In this document: one piece after another, positions 14,664 through 23,765 of the stretch
Layout: each line of letters begins with the position of its first letter
Numbering within the stretch: position 1 is the stretch's first letter
Source of the DNA: Candidatus Rifleibacteriota bacterium
Lineage (GTDB): Bacteria; Muiribacteriota; UBA6191; JACPRK01; JACQZM01
Assembly (NCBI GenBank): GCA_016213885.1
Contig: JACQZM010000068.1
Coordinates: 1 to 34,702 of the forward strand
Direction: 5' to 3'
Length of the DNA: 34,702 nucleotides
Made by a program: the position numbers and the translations under genes
Notes under the pieces: generated by a model
Databases searched by the model: none
What the model was told of the DNA's origin: nothing
The model's input: only the letters and a program-made list of their open reading frames with translations

Positions 14664-16475
14664 TCATCCGCTCTCCGTGCGCCCGCCGCCGCGCCACGAC
14701 CGGAGAAACTGGCCCAGCACATCCAGCGTCAGCGGCTTGGCCAGGTAGTCGTCCATGCCCGCGTCCCGGCAGCGGCCCGGCGTGTCGCTCAGGACGTCGG
14801 CGCTCAGCGCGATGATCCCGGCGCGGTGGCCTCCGGTCTCCGCCGTGCGGATGAGACGGGTCGCCTCGAAGCCGTCCACCTCGGGCATGTGGCAGTCCAT
14901 GAACACCAGGTCGTATCTCCTGGCGGCGCACGCCCGCACCGCCGCCGTTCCGCCGTCTGCCAGGTCGCACTCGAAACCCAGACGCCGGAGCATGGCCGCC
15001 TGCACCATGCGATTGAACTCCACGTCGTCGACCAGCAGGATGGCCAGCTGAGCCGGTGTCGATCGGAGCGGTACCTCCGGAACCTCGTCCCCTTGGTCCG
15101 CCGGAGCCTCCGCCAGGGTCACCTCGAAGAAGAACACGGAGCCTCTCCCCGGCTCGCTGTCGAAGCCGATCTGCCCCCCCATGCGCTCGACGATGCGCCT
15201 GGAGATCGCCAGGCCCAGCCCGGAGCCGCCGTAGCGCCGCGAGATCGAGTCGTCGGCCTGGTTGAACGGCTTGAACAGCCGCTCCCTGTGCTCGACGGCG
15301 ATGCCGACGCCGGTGTCGATCACCTCGAAGCGAAGGCGTGGGTGAGGGCCCGGCGTAGGGGCCCGGCTCACCGTCACCCGGACGCCGCCACGCTCGGTGA
15401 ACTTGAGACCGTTCCCGATCAGGTTGTACAGCACCTGACGCAGGCGCGTCGGATCGCCCAGCAGACGGCCCGGCACGTCTTCCGACACGACGTGGTCGAG
15501 CTTCAGGCCCTTCAGGGCGGCCTGCGGGGCATGGGTTCCCACCACCGACGCCGTCAGCTCCCGGGGATCGAGCGGCACCGATGCCAGGACCATCTGGCTG
15601 GCCTCGATCCTGGACAGGTCGAGCGCGTCGTCGATCAGGTCGACCAGATGCCGGCCGGCGTCTCGAGCCTGGTTCGCGAGAGTCCGCTGCTCGTCGGTCG
15701 GCAAGCCGTGTTCCAGCAGATCCAGGAACCCCACGACGGCGTTCATCGGAGTCCGGATCTCGTGGGACATCGTGGCCAGGAAACGGCTCTTCGCCTCGTT
15801 GGCCGCCTCGGCGAGCTTCCGGGAGGATCCGAGTTCCTCGGCCAGCAAGCTGCTGTTGAGCAGCAGGTAGACCTGCGTCAGGCCCACGTCGCAGATCAGC
15901 ATGGCCACGAAGAAGGCGACGTTCCCTGGAGTGGAGACCATGAGGTTACGGGCCTCCGGGACGAGCCACCAGTGGACCACCCGGCCGAGCAGGAGCAGCC
16001 CCTGGAAGAAGATGAACAGCGCCACCGCCCGGAACATGGCCAGGCTCTTCTCCTGGCCGCGGACCCAGAGGATCCAGGCTATCCAGGTCGTGAAGAGCCC
16101 CAGGGTGAGGCAGTGGGTCATGCCGCGGACGTAATGGTCGGCGATGAACCACAGGCACCACAGGGTGAGCGCCACGGGGTAGATCGCCAGGAGCGGCCAG
16201 GAGAGCAGTCGATGGCCGCAGAACAGGCGAACGCCCTGGAGCCGCATGATGACCGCCACGGCGACGCCGAGGTTGGCCACCGCGATCGAGCTCCAGTCCG
16301 GGACGAGGCCCCGCACGCCGTAGGAGAGGTAGGTCAGCGCGACCGCGGCGTTGCACACCACCCAGAACCCGAAGCCGGGGTAGGTCTTCTGACAGCGCCA
16401 GAAGACCACCATGGCCACGCAGAGGAACGCGTTGACCAGCACGCTGATGGCGAAGATGGTGCGCAGATCGAGCAT
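14664..16475 (-). CDS. Hybrid sensor histidine kinase with membrane sensor and receiver domain
   Basis: The 603-residue protein has about seven N-terminal membrane helices (residues 5-210), then a dimerisation box FLATMSHEIRTPMNAVVGF with phospho-His238. The ATPase domain shows the N box NLIGNGLKFTERGG, DTGVGI (387-392) and GGSGLGLAISRRIV (416-429). A C-terminal receiver has ILLVDDVEFN, phospho-Asp527 in LVFMDCHMPEVDGFEATR, and Lys580 in YLAKPL. There is no periplasmic sensor domain, so the signal is probably read within the membrane. The gene converges on the polyferredoxin gene with only 27 bases between, and follows the HEAT gene by 31 bases on the same strand, so it may be co-transcribed with that gene. 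Confidence 0.9.
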   Translation of the reverse strand: MLDLRTIFAISVLVNAFLCVAMVVFWRCQKTYPGFGFWVVCNAAVALTYLSYGVRGLVPDWSSIAVANLGVAVAVIMRLQGVRLFCGHRLLSWPLLAIYPVALTLWCLWFIADHYVRGMTHCLTLGLFTTWIAWILWVRGQEKSLAMFRAVALFIFFQGLLLLGRVVHWWLVPEARNLMVSTPGNVAFFVAMLICDVGLTQVYLLLNSSLLAEELGSSRKLAEAANEAKSRFLATMSHEIRTPMNAVVGFLDLLEHGLPTDEQRTLANQARDAGRHLVDLIDDALDLSRIEASQMVLASVPLDPRELTASVVGTHAPQAALKGLKLDHVVSEDVPGRLLGDPTRLRQVLYNLIGNGLKFTERGGVRVTVSRAPTPGPHPRLRFEVIDTGVGIAVEHRERLFKPFNQADDSISRRYGGSGLGLAISRRIVERMGGQIGFDSEPGRGSVFFFEVTLAEAPADQGDEVPEVPLRSTPAQLAILLVDDVEFNRMVQAAMLRRLGFECDLADGGTAAVRACAARRYDLVFMDCHMPEVDGFEATRLIRTAETGGHRAGIIALSADVLSDTPGRCRDAGMDDYLAKPLTLDVLGQFLRSWRGGGRTESG

Positions 16476-16506
16476 GCGTTCGGGACCGCCCTGTCGGCCC
16501 GGGATT

Positions 16507-19500
16507 CTATCTCCGTCGCCTCGCCAGGTGCTTCTTGATCATCGGACCCACGTCCTTGTCCTGGGCGAACGAACCCAGCACATCGAGGGCGCGCCGGTCG
16601 TCGTCCCACTCCGCGAGCCACCTGACCGCAGTGACCTTGGTGAGTCGATCCGGGGACGAGAGCATCGCCCTCAGGCAGGGCAGGCTGGAGTCGAGCCTCC
16701 AGCCGGCCAGACGCTCCACGGCCCGGCGCCGGATCTCCGGAACCTGGGACGCGGCCTGACGTTCGACCACCGGCAAGAGCTCCACCAGCGGGCCCTTCCA
16801 GTAGTGGAGCAAGAAGAGGCCCTTCTGCACCCGGGCCGGATCGGAGCTGCCCAGGAGCTGATGGTAGATCGGCAGAAGACCCGGCGAGCCCCGGAGCGCC
16901 AGCGTGCGCACCAGGTCGTCTCTCGATCGGCTGTCGGTCTCTTTCTCCAGCGCCGCGAGCAAGGTGGGCTCGAACGACGGAGAGTCCCTGAAGTAGGCGC
17001 TGAGGAGGAACACGCCACCGGACCGGGCCCTGGGGTCGGCCGAGGCGAGCTGTGCCTCGATGAACGGCAGCGCTTGCCGCGACCGGCGCTCCGCCAGCGC
17101 TCTGAGCGCCGAGGAGCGGATCTGCGGGTCCGGGTCCAGACGGACCATGCTCGCAAGGACCGGCTCGGCCAGCTCCGTGGTGGCGCCGGAGCGTTCCCTG
17201 GACAGGCAGCTGACCAGAGCTCGACGCACCGACGCCTGGCCGTGCCGCGAGACGTCGTCCAGGAACCTCGCCGTGTCGGGCCGGCGGGACGCCACGGCCG
17301 CCAGGATCGTCCAGGACGCCGTGTCGCCGGCGGAATCGCTGGCCAGGCGCTCTCTCAGCACCGACACCACGTCGAACCGCCGCCTGAAGACCGGAAGCTT
17401 CTCCAGCGCCAGGATCCTCACGTTGGCATCGGGGTGCCTCAGCGCCGCCTCCCTCACAGCCTCGAACGCCGCCCGCTCCCTGGGGAACCCGGCCAGAGTC
17501 CGGAGCGCCTCCCCCGCCGTGGACGCCTGGACCGACCTGGAGTCGAGCACCGCCCTCGGCAGCCGCGTGTCCTCGGTCTCGTCGTCACCCCCGAGCGCCG
17601 TGGCCATCGCCCCCGGGTCGGTCCCGGCCGGCGCCCGCAGAAGCTCGAAGTCGCCCCGCGGGGCGAGCGAGCCTTCGCCGAAGAGCGGCTGGAACCGGCC
17701 CGTACCTCCGACCGTCCTGATGTAGAACGTGGACCGGCGCTCCTCGCCGGCGAAGGTGACGTCGCCCCTGTAGGGCCGCACCTCTTCCCGGGTGACCAGC
17801 ACGGCGACGCTGTAGGTGCCGTCCTTGAGAGCCACGGCACCACGCCGGATCGGATTGAGCCTGACGAAGAACGACTCGACCCCCTTGAAGAAGGCCATCA
17901 GGTGGTGGGCGGTGCCGTTCTCGATCCGGTAGATCGACAGGCCGGGCACCGGCGATCGGCCCGCCAGCGGGCTCCGGGGGATCGGGTTCTCCGACAGCTT
18001 CTCGAGAACGGCGCACCCGGCCGCGAGCGCCTCGTCCCTGGCAGCCGCTCCGGCGGGCTCCCCGGGAAACAGGTCGGCGACCAGGCTGAGAAGAAAGACG
18101 CGATGCAGCGGCTCCTTGCCCCGGAAGTGCTCGCAGGCCGCATCCAGCCACTTCTTCAGCTCGTCTCTGAAAGGGTCCTTCCCTCCCGGCAGGCTCGCCT
18201 CCGCGACGTAGAAGCCGCCGAGGTCCGCCAGCGCACCGAAGTCGTTGGCTCCGCCCGACTTGCGGATCGCGTTCCTGAGCCCCTCGACGACCAAGGCCCC
18301 TGACCGGTCGGCCCGGCCGACGATCGCTGCGGGCTCGCCGGCTCCGCCGGAACTCGGCCGGGGGACATTGAAGCCAGGAGGGCCGTTGCTGCGCACCGGC
18401 CCATCTGGACCCCCCCGGGCCGTCCCTGACACGGTGGCCTGCCGGGCCCGCAGCACCGGCCGGAGACGGGCCAGCGCCGTCTCTCGATCGTGCTCCAGCT
18501 CGGCCAACCCCCACCGGGCGTACAGGTCCGGGAGGATCGCCTTGATGGAGTCCGCCTCCGGGGGCGTGTAGGTCCCCTTGGCCACCAGGGCGCCCAGCGC
18601 CGACAGCATGCTGGCTCGATCGCCGTCGGGGTGCTCGTCCTCGATCCGTTCGGCCAGCTCCCTCGGAACGGTCGACCAGCTGTCGTGCCCCGGGAGCGCG
18701 CACCGGGCCAGCCAGAGCTCCTTGGCCTGCTCCACCGCTCTCTTGAGCGAAGCCTCGGCGGCGCCGTACTGGCCGGACTGCATCCGCTGCCGGGCCCGGG
18801 CCAGCAGCAGATCGAGGAGCACCTGAAGGGCCTCCGGTCTGCCCCGGGGATCGGGATCCCCCCTGGCCTCCGTGACGAGTCTCTCGGCCTCGTCCACGCC
18901 GAGGCCCGGCAGGCGTCCGGCCACGACGTCGCGGGCCACGGCGATCCGGCAGCGAGCGAGCTCGTGCCTGGCCGCTCTCAGCGACGGCTCGTCCAGCCGC
19001 CCGGCCCGGGGCGACGAGATCCCGGCCTGAAGCCAGAGGATGGCTGCCGGGTTCTGGCCGGCGGCGGCCCGGGCGTTGCCGATCTTCAGAAGCTCCGCCG
19101 TTTCGAGCGATCGGGCCAGCAGGTCGACCAGCGCCGTGCGGCTCCCCAGCGCCATGGAGACCGCCGCCGCGGCGTCCAGGTCGCCGGAGCCGCGCCCGGG
19201 GTCCTCGAGCCCCCCGGCCCTCTTCCAGCGTGCGACGAACCCGTCGAGGTAGCCCTGCCGGGCCCGCTTCACCAGGCTCTCCGGCGTCCCTCCCGACGCG
19301 GCTGCCTGACGCAGGTCCGCGAGCAGCCGGTCAGCCGTGGCCCGGTCACCGGCCGCCGCCGCCCACCCGATCCACTCCACCTCCAGGTCGCGCCAGGCCT
19401 GGGTGAACGCACCGGCCCGGGAGCTGTTCGCCCCGCCCTGCCGGAACTCCAGCGCCAGCTTCTCGCACTCGTCGTACCGCCGCTGGCTGCGTCGCCTCTG

Positions 19501-19797
19501 GAACAGGTCGAACAGGATCTCCGGAACCATCTCGGAGGCGATCCGGCGCTCCTCTTCGGTCTGGCCTTCCCGGGCGAGCTTGCGGCAGCGATCCAGAGCC
19601 GCTTCCGGCTGGGAGCGTCTGAGCCGGTCGAGCTCCGCCAGCCCGGGGGTCGCCTCGTAGGGCGCCTGCGCCTTGCCGGCGTTGTCCATGTATCTGCGCG
19701 TGGCGTCGTCCTGGAGCCAGTACAGCCCCATGGTCATCAGCAGGATCACGATGATCCCGGCCACGCCGACGATAGCCCTCAGCCCGAACTCGTCCAC
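16507..19797 (-). CDS. Membrane-anchored HEAT-repeat protein
   Basis: GTG 19797 follows GGGAGGGAG at good spacing and gives 1096 residues; earlier in-frame starts lie in the intergenic repeat. One membrane helix (LRAIVGVAGIIVILLMTMGLYW, residues 6-27) anchors a long alpha-helical, TPR-like region (50-480). A mixed region (600-740) contains beta-like segments such as YSVAVLVTREEVRPYRGDV. About nine HEAT-type repeats run from about 755 to the C-terminus (for example RSSALRALAERRSRQALPFIE and RRAVERLAGWRLDSSLPCLR). The C-terminal part resembles the HEAT portion of the neighbouring kinase in style but is not a close copy. It is likely a scaffold facing the periplasm or cytoplasm. No catalytic motif is seen. 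Confidence 0.8.
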   Translation of the reverse strand: MDEFGLRAIVGVAGIIVILLMTMGLYWLQDDATRRYMDNAGKAQAPYEATPGLAELDRLRRSQPEAALDRCRKLAREGQTEEERRIASEMVPEILFDLFQRRRSQRRYDECEKLALEFRQGGANSSRAGAFTQAWRDLEVEWIGWAAAAGDRATADRLLADLRQAAASGGTPESLVKRARQGYLDGFVARWKRAGGLEDPGRGSGDLDAAAAVSMALGSRTALVDLLARSLETAELLKIGNARAAAGQNPAAILWLQAGISSPRAGRLDEPSLRAARHELARCRIAVARDVVAGRLPGLGVDEAERLVTEARGDPDPRGRPEALQVLLDLLLARARQRMQSGQYGAAEASLKRAVEQAKELWLARCALPGHDSWSTVPRELAERIEDEHPDGDRASMLSALGALVAKGTYTPPEADSIKAILPDLYARWGLAELEHDRETALARLRPVLRARQATVSGTARGGPDGPVRSNGPPGFNVPRPSSGGAGEPAAIVGRADRSGALVVEGLRNAIRKSGGANDFGALADLGGFYVAEASLPGGKDPFRDELKKWLDAACEHFRGKEPLHRVFLLSLVADLFPGEPAGAAARDEALAAGCAVLEKLSENPIPRSPLAGRSPVPGLSIYRIENGTAHHLMAFFKGVESFFVRLNPIRRGAVALKDGTYSVAVLVTREEVRPYRGDVTFAGEERRSTFYIRTVGGTGRFQPLFGEGSLAPRGDFELLRAPAGTDPGAMATALGGDDETEDTRLPRAVLDSRSVQASTAGEALRTLAGFPRERAAFEAVREAALRHPDANVRILALEKLPVFRRRFDVVSVLRERLASDSAGDTASWTILAAVASRRPDTARFLDDVSRHGQASVRRALVSCLSRERSGATTELAEPVLASMVRLDPDPQIRSSALRALAERRSRQALPFIEAQLASADPRARSGGVFLLSAYFRDSPSFEPTLLAALEKETDSRSRDDLVRTLALRGSPGLLPIYHQLLGSSDPARVQKGLFLLHYWKGPLVELLPVVERQAASQVPEIRRRAVERLAGWRLDSSLPCLRAMLSSPDRLTKVTAVRWLAEWDDDRRALDVLGSFAQDKDVGPMIKKHLARRRR

Positions 19798-19942
19798 GGC
19801 GGCTCCCTCCCGGGGCGGCCGGGCAGTGATCGCGGCCAGAGCCGCGTTCCGCTGCCGGTCGTTTCCGGTTTCCCACGACGCCCCGGTGCTCCCTCGGATC
19901 ATACAGAACAGTCGGCGCCGCCGCCAGGACGGCAGAGGCGGC

Positions 19943-20064
19943 GCCCCGCCGGATCCGGTTCGCGCCTTCGAGCCCGACTCCGACCGGATCCCCTCCACTT
20001 CCATCGTGACCTTGGATCCAGGCCGCCGCCTCGTCACAAGCCAAGCTCTGCGGAACAGGCGGGG
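19943..20064. repeat. Modular dispersed repeat, copy B (one internal unit)
   Basis: The head ggcgcc(c)cgccggatccg, one unit ending ccggatcccctccacttccat, and the tail (ccaggccg...ctcgtcacaagcc...ggaacaggcggggga) align with copy A at 5613-5830, which has two more internal units. Similarity stops at caggcggggga, and the truncated kinase frame begins on the next base. The copy also lies upstream of the HEAT gene, as copy A lies upstream of the gene at 5525. Confidence 0.75.
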
Positions 20065-23000
20065 GAGCTGAAGGTGCTCAGGTGGCGCGTCGACCATGAC
20101 GTGGCCAGGTTCGTCCGGGAGGCCAAGCTGCTCTCGACGCTCAGCCACCCCCGGATCGTCCGGGTGTTCGACGCCGGCCTCGACGGCGAGATCCCCTGGA
20201 TCGTCTGCGAGCTGGTCGAGGGACCGACCGTGGCGGAGCGCCACTCCCGGAACGGCTGCTTGCTCCGGGACGCCCTCTCGATCGCCCATCAGGTGGCGGA
20301 CGCCCTGAGCTTCGCCCACGATCGGGGCGTGATCCACAGGGACGTGAAGCCGTCCAACGTGTTCATCTGCTCAGGCGAAGGGGCGAAGCTGGCGGACTTC
20401 GGGCTGGCCCGCCCCATCGTCGGAGGTCAGACCGTCACCGCCAAAGATCTGCTCCTGGGCACGCCGGCCTACATGTCCCCGGAGCAGGTGACCGGCAGGC
20501 GGCTGGGCGTGCAGACGGACCAGTACTCGCTCGCGTTGATGCTCTACGAGCTCCTGTCCGGTCAGCTGCCGTTCGAGGGTGAGACAGCGTTCGCGCTCGC
20601 CATGGCACGGGTCGCGGGCCCGGGAGTTTCGCTCGAGACCAGGGCTCCCTGGGTCCCGGACGAGGTGCTGCGCCTGGTCGCCCGCGCCCTGGATCCCGAT
20701 CCGGGGCGTCGGTTCCGGTCGACGGCGGAGCTCTGCGCGTCGCTGAAGCGGGCACTGGATCACACGACAGACACGGGCTTGGCGGCGCGGAGGCCGGACC
20801 CCCGACGGGTCGACGCGGACCGGACCGTGGTGGTGCCCGACGCGGGGGCCAGGCCGCTCCGGCCGGCGCCCGATACCCCCCAGGCGGTGCGGAGGGAGGG
20901 CCGGTTCGGCCGACCGGCCCGGATCGTGGCGCTCGCGGCGGTGCTGGTCGTCGCGACGGTCTTGGGCCTGGGCGGGTTGCGCCGTCACCGAGCCGGGGCG
21001 CCGGACCGGGCCGGAACACCCTCCGCTGAATCTGCCCCGGGACGGCCCGGCCGATTCGCAGGCACCGAGTTTCCCCGGCACCGCCGCCTGTCCGTGGCCG
21101 TGGACGGGACGTTCTCGAGGGGCGTCCGGTTCGAGGCCAGGGAGGGGCGCGCCGTCGTGGCGAGAGGTTCCCGGGAGGGCGGCGGCGGGAGGGTGATCTT
21201 CGAGGACCTGCCGCCGTCGAGGGAGCTCATCGTGGCGGCGATGGAGCCCGACGGGCGAGAGGTGGCGAGACTGGGACCGATCAGAACGCCGCCGGTGACG
21301 CCGCTCTACTCGTTCGCGTGCGCGCCCGGCACCACCAGCGTGATGGTCTCGTTCGTCGTGGTCGATCCGGTCGAGTTGACGGTGCAGGTGAGCGTCGCGG
21401 GAACCGGTCCGGTCGTGGAATCGCGACGACACCGGCGCGGGACCCGGTTCTTCAGGGCCGTGTTCTCGGGGCTGCGCCCGGGGACGGACCATCTCGTCAG
21501 GGTGACCAACGGGGATGGCTGGGGTGGAGTGGCGGACTGGCCGTTCCGCACGGCTCCGTGGGGGTCAAAGAGCGGGCTGCGGAAGATCGTGGAGCAGTGC
21601 GACGAGACCGGTCTCTTGACCTCCGTGGCCGACGAGACCCTCTGGGAGAGCCCCGATCTCGATGCTCTGGCGCCGCTGCGCCGGGCGCTCTCCGCGGAGC
21701 GCACCCGGCAGTTCATACCGCTCTACCTGGCGGGGAGAGCAGCCAAGTTCTGGCGGAGCTCCGAGGCCGTGGCAGATCTCCTGCCGCTGGTCCTGCGAGC
21801 GAGCGATCAGGGCAACCTCTACTCCGTGCTGCAGGCCGGCGTGGCGAGCTGGAACCTCGAGGCGGTCCGGCTGGCCAGTGCCAGACCCGCTCTGTCGGCG
21901 CCCGAGGACACCTGGGCGCTGGCGGCCCGTGCCGTGGCCACCGCCGGAGGACCCGCGGCGTGTGACAAGCTGGCGTCCTGGCGCGAGGGCCGCGACGGCT
22001 GGGTGGACAGCGACTACGCGGATCAGATGGTCCGGTGCGATCGGGATCGAGCCAGAGAGCGTTGCGGGCGCTGGATGGACTCCCCGGCCATGCGGGGGGT
22101 CACCATCGCCGACACGGCCATCAGGGGGCTCGAGCTGCTGGGGGAGCCCCAGGACGTGGCGCTCCTGGGGAGGCACCTTGGCAGCTTCCGGCAGCCGTTC
22201 GCCATGGCCCGGGCGATGGAGGGGCTGGCGAGGATCGGCAGCCCCGAGGCTCGGGAGCTCCTTCTCGCGGGGCTCCGGGCGGAGCCGCACTCGCCGTTCC
22301 TCCTCTGGCCCGTGGCCCGTCTCGGCCTCGTGGAAGCCGGACAGATCCTGGTCGATCGGCTGAAGCGGTCCCCGGATGCGAAGGCCCGCCGCGAGAACGC
22401 TCTGGCGCTGGGGCTCCACGGCGATGCCAGGCTGGCCGACGCCCTGAGGGGGCTGCTGGGCGACCGGGACCTCACCGTGGTCAACGCCGCGGCGTGGGCG
22501 CTGGCGGCTCTGGGCGACCGGGCCTCGGTGCCGGCGCTGATGGCGCTGGTGTCCGGCGGCAACGATCGGATGGGCGCGGCGACCTACGCTCTGTGGCGGC
22601 TCGGGGCCACGAGAGCGCTGCCGTTGCTCGAGGAGGCGCTGATCAGACGGAGCCGCCCCGGCACCGGCGAGGAGCTGACGGCGTTCACTCTGGCGGCGCT
22701 GGCCGTGCTCAGGCTCGGCGATCGGCGGGCGGAGGAGCTGGTCAGGGGGCTGGACCGTGGGCCGCACCTCCCGGGTCACGTTCGCGCTCTGCTGAAAGAG
22801 ATGGCCAGGGAGCCGGCCCCGGCCGCGCCCGTGAGGGAGCTGTTCCTGCTGCCGCTCTGCCCCTGGCTCAGGTCGGGCATCCACCTGCAGCCCGGCGACT
22901 GGGTCCATGTCACGGCGAGCGGCTGGTGGGCGAGACCGGGAGGTCCGCCGACGCTGCCATGCGAGAAGATCCTGAGCTGGCCGGGCGGATCGGAGATGCG

Positions 23001-23181
23001 CCTGACCGTCGTGATAGGGGCCCAGCTGGAGACGATCCGACAGTGTGGCAGGCCGGTGCGGATCCTGGCGACCCGTCAGGGCGAGCTCTGCTTCAATGCG
23101 CTTCCGTTCGCGCTCGGGTCCCTCCGTGATGTTCCCCTCGGCGGCATTCCGGGGGTGACACGCATCAGGGTGTCGCGGTGA
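20065..23181 (+). CDS. Ser/Thr protein kinase with C-terminal HEAT repeats, 5'-truncated
   Basis: About 1038 codons are open from the repeat boundary. The first kinase residues are KVLRWRVDHDVARFVREAKLL, so the catalytic Lys may remain, but the Gly-rich loop and beginning of the N-lobe are gone and there is no good start; the first candidate is GTG 20074. The rest is intact: LSHPRIVRVFDAG, HRDVKPSNVF (about residue 90), DFGLARP (about 111), AYMSPEQ and DQYSLALMLYELLSG. One membrane helix (IVALAAVLVVATVLGLGGL) lies near residues 287-305. Then come a beta-rich region, HEAT repeats (about 680-910) and a beta-rich end. Kinases of this build are common in Planctomycetota-like genomes. It may be a pseudogene, or a promoterless remnant of a larger gene. 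Confidence 0.75.
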   Translation, partial: ELKVLRWRVDHDVARFVREAKLLSTLSHPRIVRVFDAGLDGEIPWIVCELVEGPTVAERHSRNGCLLRDALSIAHQVADALSFAHDRGVIHRDVKPSNVFICSGEGAKLADFGLARPIVGGQTVTAKDLLLGTPAYMSPEQVTGRRLGVQTDQYSLALMLYELLSGQLPFEGETAFALAMARVAGPGVSLETRAPWVPDEVLRLVARALDPDPGRRFRSTAELCASLKRALDHTTDTGLAARRPDPRRVDADRTVVVPDAGARPLRPAPDTPQAVRREGRFGRPARIVALAAVLVVATVLGLGGLRRHRAGAPDRAGTPSAESAPGRPGRFAGTEFPRHRRLSVAVDGTFSRGVRFEAREGRAVVARGSREGGGGRVIFEDLPPSRELIVAAMEPDGREVARLGPIRTPPVTPLYSFACAPGTTSVMVSFVVVDPVELTVQVSVAGTGPVVESRRHRRGTRFFRAVFSGLRPGTDHLVRVTNGDGWGGVADWPFRTAPWGSKSGLRKIVEQCDETGLLTSVADETLWESPDLDALAPLRRALSAERTRQFIPLYLAGRAAKFWRSSEAVADLLPLVLRASDQGNLYSVLQAGVASWNLEAVRLASARPALSAPEDTWALAARAVATAGGPAACDKLASWREGRDGWVDSDYADQMVRCDRDRARERCGRWMDSPAMRGVTIADTAIRGLELLGEPQDVALLGRHLGSFRQPFAMARAMEGLARIGSPEARELLLAGLRAEPHSPFLLWPVARLGLVEAGQILVDRLKRSPDAKARRENALALGLHGDARLADALRGLLGDRDLTVVNAAAWALAALGDRASVPALMALVSGGNDRMGAATYALWRLGATRALPLLEEALIRRSRPGTGEELTAFTLAALAVLRLGDRRAEELVRGLDRGPHLPGHVRALLKEMAREPAPAAPVRELFLLPLCPWLRSGIHLQPGDWVHVTASGWWARPGGPPTLPCEKILSWPGGSEMRLTVVIGAQLETIRQCGRPVRILATRQGELCFNALPFALGSLRDVPLGGIPGVTRIRVSR
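22201..22619 (+). repeat. HEAT-coding segment duplicated at 24514-24932 (parent copy)
   Basis: These 419 bases align without gaps to 24514-24932 at an offset of 2313, with about eight substitutions (about 98% identity by eye). This copy lies inside the kinase-HEAT gene and encodes repeats such as LARIGSPEARELLLAGLRAE. Confidence 0.85.
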
Positions 23182-23240
23182 GAGCCCGGGCGCCGGATCA
23201 TCGATCCACCGGGATTCGGAACCGGTTTCCGCGGCAGGTC

Positions 23241-23324
23241 GAAGCCGTGACCGCCTCGATCTTCATGCCGCCGGGGCCTCGCCGAACATGCTTTGACAGG
23301 ATCTTTCGAGGATGAGGAACAGGA
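23241..23324. repeat. 84-bp dispersed repeat R2, copy 1
   Basis: This segment is a near copy of 26571-26654. Both share the core ggggcctcgccgaacatgct and the end gatgaggaacagga. Each copy lies in an intergenic stretch near a VapBC module, and this one is followed directly by a fragment of the second VapC gene. Confidence 0.75.
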
Positions 23325-23325
23325 C

Positions 23326-23383
23326 GCAGACTTTGGCGCCCTGTTCGACGCTGGCGTGCGGCCCGACGACTTCTCCCGCGCCG
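23326..23383 (+). pseudogene. 58-bp fragment of a PIN-domain (VapC) gene
   Basis: The stretch matches 27180-27237, inside the second vapC, at a constant offset of 3854 with two substitutions (core cgacgctggcgtgcggcccg). It covers the FGALIDAGVRPDDFSR region only. It joins repeat R2 on the left and the reversed kinase fragment on the right. Confidence 0.75.
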
Positions 23384-23620
23384 CCTGGCGAAATTCCCGG
23401 GCCAGCGCTCCGGCCGTGGCGGGACGATCGTCTCGCTTCTTCTCCGGAGCCCTCAGTACCACGACCGCTATCGCCGTCGGAACCCCTTCCGGCGCCGGCG
23501 CGGGCTCGTTCTTGATGGCCCACGCCAGGTCACCGCCAGCGAACGGCGGCGACAGAGTGAGCATCTCGTACAGCGTCGCTCCCAGCGAGTACACGTCCGA
23601 TCGCTCGTCCAGCTTCTGAC
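23384..23620 (-). pseudogene. Ser/Thr kinase C-lobe fragment
   Basis: On the minus strand about 79 codons read QKLDERSDVYSLGATLYEML, then PFAGGDLAWAIKN and RPATAGALAREFRQA. This matches kinase subdomains IX-XI with the invariant Asp of SDVYSLG. The frame meets a stop about 50 bases upstream (near 23670), and the 3' end is cut by the PIN fragment. It differs from the C-lobe of the kinase at 20065, so it derives from another kinase gene. Confidence 0.65.
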
Positions 23621-23742
23621 CGGGTCCGGACCGGTCCTCTGGCCGGCGCCTGCGGAGGTCCAGCGACCATCACGGGGCCCCCATGCCGTCAAGCACCGGA
23701 TCCTGGACTGCCGTCGCGCTTGACGGGGCGTCCGGCGGGGGG

Positions 23743-23759
23743 CACCATGCATATGGGTG
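23743..23759. promoter_or_regulatory. Candidate VapB operator before the first vapBC module
   Basis: The imperfect palindrome CACCAT-GCAT-ATGGGTG lies 6 bases before the ATG at 23766, where VapB-type antitoxins commonly bind to repress their own operon. The symmetry is seen; binding is inference. A further inverted repeat, CCGTCAAGC/GCTTGACGG, lies at 23686-23694 and 23718-23726. Confidence 0.35.
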
Positions 23760-23765
23760 AACCGT

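Noticed and set aside
18490..20064. Plus-strand open frame extending the kinase upstream across the HEAT gene
   Set aside because: It is the antisense shadow of the HEAT gene and the repeat; kinase homology begins at 20065.
23686..23726. Inverted repeat CCGTCAAGC/GCTTGACGG as transposon end
   Set aside because: No matching second end and no transposase; it could equally be an operator or chance.
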